Assembly (NCBI GenBank): GCA_034698045.1
Contig: JAQGAU010000920.1
Span: forward strand, 1 to 22,642
Length of the DNA stretch: 22,642 nt
Source of the DNA: Paramacrobiotus richtersi
Taxonomy: Eukaryota > Tardigrada > Eutardigrada > Parachela > Macrobiotidae
Direction: 5' to 3'
This document shows, in pieces, positions 17,920 through 22,642 of the stretch. Below the pieces are notes generated by a model. The model searched no databases. It was given only the letters and a program-made list of their open reading frames with translations, and was not told the origin of the DNA. The stretch's first letter is position 1. Each line of letters opens with the position of its first letter. A program made the position numbers and the translations under genes.

Positions 17920-18490
17920 TCTGAACAACTCTGAAGTGAAAGAGCTATATTTATTTAAACGAGATTTTGAGCACTGAAAGGTAAACTCGTTTAAGCATAC
18001 TCGGCTTTTCCGGAATCTTTTAAAGAGAAAGTAAAGCCATTTCTTGCTGTATGGAATGCACGTAAAGTACGGTGGGGGATTAAACAACCGCGTTGTTTAC
18101 CGCTTTAACAGTTCCGCGGCTAGAATTTCCATAATAAAATCACTACAAAGACAGATTTATGTCTATGGACTGTTGTGAATCAAATAAAACATGGTTATGC
18201 AATGAACAATAAAGTCAAACCTACTCGGGTCTTACTGCAATGAACTGAGTGTTTCACATAACAATAAACAAATACCGTAATTTGGAAACATAAAGATTAT
18301 GGCGCATTCGATGTATTTGAACAAAGAAAATGAAACCGCTAAATGCTATCGTATGGCTCTTTTACTGTCTTCAAGCGCGTAAAAAAATACCGTACTTCAC
18401 ATTCTAACGTATAAATGGCCTGTAGGAAGCGGTGGTTCACTGTATTGAAAATAAAATTAATAAGAAGATGATTTATGTCACAGACTTTTC
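17920..18490. repeat. Duplicated 5' flank, copy 2 (gene B)
   Basis: A diverged copy of 7094-7605; the anchors are given for copy 1. A TATA-like AT-rich stretch (about 17950-17962) lies near the gene B start on the minus strand. No gene is supported in it. Confidence 0.65.
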
Positions 18491-18757
18491 ATTCACCAGT
18501 TTACAGTATTTATATACACCCTTTGGTTCAAGTATTGTCAGAATCTGGGCGCTTGTTCACTGGCCGAACGCTTGGACTGGAAGTTTGTGTCGGAATTCTG
18601 TGCACCTATCGTCTGTACTGTAGGTATGATGCTCGTCATAGTGCTCTGTTGAATCTACCATAGCTGGCCGCCAGCAAGTTACATATTTTATTAAAATCGT
18701 TTGAATTGCTGCCCGATAAGTAGTTAAGCATTTAACGGAGACCTAGCCAATCCGTAA

Positions 18758-19105
18758 CCAGCAGATTTTGGAACCCACGAGCAAATTTGGCATGGCCATT
18801 TCAGAATTCCTGGGGAAAGACACAGCACCGCCAACGCAATTAGGAAACATGTTACAATTCCTGCATCTCGTCAGAAAATATTGACTACCAAGAATAAAGT
18901 TAATAAACCAAACATGGGCACTTACGCCAAACCGGTCTCTCTACCGGAAAGAAAGAAGGCAAACCAACGTAGAGCACTTGTACAACGTCGTCACCAAATT
19001 TACAGTAGTCTACAGTATCAGATATCAAACAAGATTGTCCTAGCTGAGGCTAGCTCCACGCTGCTTGTAACGCTGCAGCAAAAAGTGCAGAGTCAGCCTA
19101 GTTAG
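18758..19105 (+). CDS. Weak candidate exon: basic, Lys/Arg/Gln-rich open frame
   Basis: A stop-free frame of about 115 codons runs from 18758 to TAG at 19103-19105. It is strongly basic in the middle (PERKKANQRRALVQRR) and then likely helical. Its first ATG is at 18914, so the frame is either the last exon of a spliced gene (AG acceptors near 18756-18763) or a 63-residue ORF. I recognise no family. Its last 66 bp overlap the opposite-strand broken gene, so one of the two is probably spurious there. Confidence 0.25.
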   Translation, partial: PADFGTHEQIWHGHFRIPGERHSTANAIRKHVTIPASRQKILTTKNKVNKPNMGTYAKPVSLPERKKANQRRALVQRRHQIYSSLQYQISNKIVLAEASSTLLVTLQQKVQSQPS

Positions 19106-19869
19106 CTGCTGGGTATCGAGGTGGTCCAGGCGGTCGGTGCCATAAAAACAAAAGACCATTCTGCGGTATCGAACGCCGGCCCGTGGATCGGTAGTCTGTG
19201 TGATGTAGCCCATTGAATCACCATCATCATGTGGAGAATCTACGAATGATACACCATTAAGTCAGCTAACTATACACATACACATCATTAGGTAATAAAT
19301 ATATGCTTGCTAAACCAGCAGCTGCAGGCAACAAATCTCTACTAAAGCACGAAAATCATCTGATATGACGAATTAGGTGAACAATTTGTTCGAATACGTA
19401 ATAAGCCGTTTTTGTTTAATGTTTACCTCAACGACAATCCAAAGATCTGTGGTCGGGTTAATGCAGACATGGCGGATCCATTCCGCCAGACATTGGACAT
19501 CCGCGGGAATCGGGATCCAGATCGGGTGGTCCATTGTTCAGCATATCCCATACATCATCCGGATCCGTAGTAAACTGACCGTGAATCCGCTGATGAGCGA
19601 TGCGCACAATCAGTTGTGCAGCGTCCAGATCGAGCTCAACTCTGATGCAAAACAACCTGGTGGCACACTGCCGTCAAGGAGACGAGTTCCCCATGCAAAA
19701 CAGTCCCCCAGTTATCATCGTCCACCAGTAATCACCACAACCTATCGGCCACCAACACCGTGTGAACGGCCGGCACTTTGCGTTCGGTCATGATGCACTC
19801 CAGTAGACCGACCGTATCGGTTAATCTTCCACAGTAAGCCGGGAAGAATTCACGGTGAAGGATTAACAT
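19040..19869 (-). pseudogene. Probable broken gene, unrecognised protein
   Basis: Protein-like frames follow each other on the minus strand but do not join cleanly. From ATG 19869 the frame reads MLILHREFFPAYCGRL and on to VLVADRLW, then TGA, then continues in the same frame as DDDNWGTVLHGELVSL. After about one base of shift it continues as VELDLDAAQLIVRIAHQR, then about one more shift to CLAEWIRHVCINPTTDLW, ending at a good donor (GTAAAC). A last exon, 19040-19239, reads DDGDSMGYITQ and MVFCFYGTDRLDHLDTQQ to a TAG. One in-frame stop plus two shifts suggest a pseudogene or poor sequence. One splice alternative bypasses the TGA (donor near 19748, acceptor near 19651). I cannot name the family. 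Confidence 0.45.
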
Positions 19870-19885
19870 TTACGTATATAATTTA

Positions 19886-19919
19886 CAAGCCGCAGCGACG
19901 CTTCGCGTCGCCTGGCTTG
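19886..19919. other. Strong two-part hairpin
   Basis: The inner stem GCGACGC (19895-19901) pairs perfectly with GCGTCGC (19905-19911) around a TTC loop. The outer stem CAAGCC (19886-19891) pairs with GGCTTG (19914-19919), leaving 2-3 unpaired bases between. It is much more GC-rich than its surroundings and sits 17 bp upstream of the ATG of the broken gene. It does not match the histone-mRNA stem-loop. Confidence 0.8.
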
Positions 19920-20053
19920 GTTTCCGAGTTTTCGGCGTAATTTTTCACTTGATTTGAGGGCTAGGTTTATGCTTTCTTGGCTAAACTAATTGTAAGATTT
20001 TGGGATTATGTTGTCAACCTGGGGTTGTGTTAACGAATCTGGCGAATAATACA

Positions 20054-20236
20054 TTATTTGTTATTGGGCCTACTATTTTCATCTAAATCTAAAGCTTTTT
20101 TTCCATAAGAAGACAATCTAAAGCTTTTTTTCATAGCACTAGATCGTGATTTCACTTTTTTTCCTGAAGTTTGTGCTGATCTCAGCTTCAGCTTACTAGT
20201 GAGCTTACGACTAGAGTTTGCCTTTTTCTCACTCAT
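20054..20236 (-). CDS. Candidate small basic Ser/Lys-rich protein, 60 aa
   Basis: ATG at 20236, TAA at 20054. The product is rich in Lys, Ser and Arg with no Cys and no hydrophobic segment, suggesting a nuclear or nucleic-acid-binding peptide if expressed. An AT-rich TATA-like tract lies about 25-35 bp upstream. Two copies of AATCTAAAGC plus a T-run, 29 bp apart (20086 and 20115), fall inside the frame and contribute its Lys codons. A chance frame in T-rich DNA cannot be excluded. Confidence 0.3.
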   Translation of the reverse strand: MSEKKANSSRKLTSKLKLRSAQTSGKKVKSRSSAMKKSFRLSSYGKKALDLDENSRPNNK

Positions 20237-21514
20237 TTAGCTTCTGTATGAGATTTATATTATATCTTGTGTGGCGATTTCGTTGACCTCCTTATGGAAA
20301 AAGTTAATGACATGTGTTTACTACGACAAATTGTTACAACAGCCTGCAACGGCCTGTCTTATCAACAGAAGAGCGCTTGTAATATGGTTTTTGTTTTGTT
20401 ACGCTAGTTTTGTTTCGTGGATCGATTTCACGAAATTCTGTCAATTTCACGATAACAGCATAAAACACTGCGGACCATGACTATCCAAGCTGAAACACGC
20501 ATCTAGGGTCACCAAATTACTGGATGATACATGAAAATTTGGCTTTGTACCACAAAATTTATTTACAACAACTACAGCAGAAACCGCATACTATCATGCT
20601 TTACTATTACGAGTATTGGACAATGATTGACACAATGCTCGTACAAAACTTGATTTGGTGAATAAATTGCGTATACAAAATCTCTGTACGTATCGTTTGG
20701 TCGACACATTTCTGGTACTACCGGCAGTACATATTCGACGCATTATATGGACGATATGGTTATTATGGTATGCATGTCCAACCAACCGAAAAAAGCCATA
20801 AAGTTTGAGAAAGTTTTTGGCGCAGTGCTGATTCTACCTTGGATTTTCGAATCATGCCCAGGTAATGACCCACCAAGCGCGGCGTGCTTTTTGTACATAA
20901 CCTTGCTCAGAAACGTGCAATAATAACTCCTGAGGAGCGTCCCAGTGATCGCCATGTTTGTAGTACCATTGTGAGGACTAAACGAAAAGGATATAAACGA
21001 ATGATTAACTGGAGAATGTGCTAAACCTCCTGCTCAATAGATAGCCCTTCTGGAGATAATGATATTACTCTACGCAGAAAGAGCTAGCGGGAAACATAGT
21101 TCCGAACTCAATTTTGATTTCTAAATTAATGCTGCGCATGTTGACTCTGATACATTTCTGAACAGTTCCATGGCGCTGGCCAGCAAAACGCGTAGGCGTA
21201 TTTGTGCACGGAAGACATTAATATAACACTAGTTCGTAAATATTGGGCGTAAGCCTTCGGTATTAAAAACGACTCAGGTATTGTACCACTTGGCAAAGCC
21301 AGCTTACTAGTTTGTTGTGATTCTGCGTTGCGATAACACTTTTACATACACTGGTGTTAAAATGGTGGCCTGTTTTCGGAGTTAGGTAATAATATCATAG
21401 TTTTGTATGCAACGGAAACAACAATAACTATGTAAGAGCACTTGCTGTTGGCGGGCACTGAATAACCGAAGCGAACAAAGTACGTAGAGGTCTATAACAT
21501 CAAATTCTAACATC
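20237..21514. other. Stretch without a supported gene
   Basis: Open frames at 20271-20480 (+), 20594-20785 (-) and 20743-20955 (-) are short, lack partners and match no family I know. A decayed transposable element is possible, but no catalytic motif is visible. Confidence 0.4.
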
Positions 21515-21537
21515 GGGTCTACGAACTGCGTAGACCC
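21515..21537. other. Perfect 9-bp hairpin
   Basis: GGGTCTACG (21515-21523) and CGTAGACCC (21529-21537) flank a 5-base loop. The half-site GGGTCTACGA also occurs at 7783-7792 upstream of the GPCR, without the second arm. Confidence 0.65.
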
Positions 21538-22105
21538 TAGTCTGCCATTTCAGCAGCTCTCATTGTTCCGGGCATATCTGTCACTGAATGAAAGAATTAA
21601 AATACTAACAAAATAATAGGGGTGTCAGCACAGCGTATGCATTAGGGTTGTTCAAGGGTTGGAAAAAACTAAGGGAAAACATTGCTGCCCTTAACCTAAC
21701 GGAGTTTGAACGAGCGGTCTTAGCCTAACGGAATGAAAGGGGTGGCAAAAGCCAATTCCACAACTTTGAACAGCAACAATAACGGACCCACGTCTCGCAC
21801 TATTGTGTTTTTGCGCAATACTTCCAGTAAGGTGACCGACGGGACGGACAAAAAACTGCTTTTGCAATAATCAGTTATCTACGGTATGATAACATCTTAA
21901 TAATAATACTTTTTGCTTCCCATAGAAAGAAAAGGACAGGTTGGTGATGCCCAAATGAGACAACCACCCTGTACGCATAAAAACGAGATTTGTAAAAATA
22001 TAAAGATTACAGATACCACTTTACAAACCCATGGAGGAGCTCACGTGGCCCTTACCATTATCGTAATGGATTTTTTATGATATTTCGAGCGTTTTTTAGC
22101 AACTG
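21538..22105. other. Stretch without a supported gene
   Basis: No long frame and no splice structure. A short direct repeat containing CCTAACGGA occurs twice near 21697 and 21724. Confidence 0.45.
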
Positions 22106-22182
22106 GTTAAAGAGTAAACTGACGGCCCGTGTTCGGGATTTAGGATTAAGAGTTAGAAATAATTTTTAAAAGTGTTTTCAGC
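22106..22182 (+). repeat. 77-bp direct repeat, copy 1
   Basis: Identical over 77 bp to 22566-22642; the base before each copy differs (G against A). The start-to-start distance is 460 bp. The second copy ends exactly at the end of the window. Confidence 0.9.
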
Positions 22183-22565
22183 ACTGTTCTGGAGAGAACT
22201 GTTTATCCATAAGTTCAAACTTTGTATTCTGGCATCCGCTCACTAATTAAGAAAATAAAAATTTCTATTACCGAAGTTAAATGTTAAATTAAAATAAAAA
22301 TTTCGCCCTCCTCTATCCGTTTGTTCTAAAATTCTAAAATATATTTTAGAACTCTGTCTGAAACTCAGGGGTTTAGAAATTTGTGCATTTATTCAACTTT
22401 ATTGGTATAAGATCTCATAAACTTAACAGCAACGAAAATTAATTGTTACTTTCTTTAATCAATTTGCTGACTTTACTTATTTCATAGGTCATTTATTTCT
22501 TCCTTTATTATTATGTCTATCAAATAATTAAGTAGAACAAATCGAAATAATTAAATAAATGTCAA
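22183..22565. other. AT-rich spacer between the 77-bp repeats
   Basis: 383 bp of strongly AT-rich DNA with runs such as AAAATAAAAATTTC repeated in diverged form near 22252 and 22290. No coding frame. Together with one 77-bp copy it may be one monomer of a 460-bp tandem repeat. Confidence 0.55.
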
Positions 22566-22642
22566 GTTAAAGAGTAAACTGACGGCCCGTGTTCGGGATT
22601 TAGGATTAAGAGTTAGAAATAATTTTTAAAAGTGTTTTCAGC
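22566..22642 (+). repeat. 77-bp direct repeat, copy 2, at window end
   Basis: Second exact copy, see 22106-22182. What follows lies outside the window. Confidence 0.9.

Noticed and set aside
19377-19793. 138-codon plus-strand frame
   Set aside because: It starts at GTG, and the opposite strand gives several more protein-like segments. It is kept only as an alternative if the minus-strand pseudogene is disproved.
20743-20955. Possible transposase fragment on the minus strand
   Set aside because: No catalytic acidic residues or helix-turn-helix can be placed, and I could not match a family.
1-22642. tRNA, rRNA, CRISPR arrays, bacterial operons
   Set aside because: Scanning for TTCGA-type T-loops, conserved rRNA blocks and regularly spaced repeats gave nothing that fits; the intron-rich genes argue against prokaryotic origin.

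Overview
The window reads as nuclear DNA of a small-genome invertebrate animal. Genes are split by GT-AG introns, mostly under 1 kb and several under 60 bp. Gene products include a rhodopsin-like GPCR, secreted CUB-type proteins with signal peptides and a protein kinase fused to a propeller-like region. TATA boxes and AATAAA signals are metazoan in style, and no operons or Shine-Dalgarno sites are seen. A tardigrade is my best guess from general impression, but nothing in the sequence proves it.

Layout, left to right. 1-1385: no supported gene. 1386-2133 (-): gene C, a small secreted Cys-rich protein. 2274-2587 (+): a weak two-exon candidate behind a good TATA box. 2767-7093 (-): gene A, a secreted multi-exon protein with four copies of a divergent CUB-like module; three copies are built from the same linker/N-half/C-half exon triplet with identical splice phases. 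8844-9989 (+): a two-exon orphan GPCR. 10478-10778: a foldback (MITE-like) element. 11441-15414 (+): a six-exon atypical kinase with a long C-terminal WD/propeller-like region. 16504-17919 (-): gene B, a secreted single-CUB protein whose leader exon and about 570 bp of upstream DNA are a diverged copy of those of gene A. 19040-19869 (-): a probable broken gene. 19886-22642: hairpins, a basic small ORF and, at the window end, an exact 77-bp direct repeat with a 460-bp period.

The genes do not form a pathway. A and B are linked by descent: they share a leader and a promoter region but carry different bodies, which points to exon or segment shuffling. A second duplicated block (8427-8735 and 15898-16196) lies upstream of the GPCR and beside gene B, so this locus has been rearranged repeatedly.

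The best candidates for something undescribed are (1) the exon-triplet module of gene A, (2) the kinase with DFG changed to DLD and the alpha-C Glu changed to Arg, fused to a propeller, and (3) a set of candidate introns of 20-53 bp, all 2 mod 3 in length. All exon boundaries were inferred by eye from splice signals, phase agreement and homology between copies; no transcript data were available.
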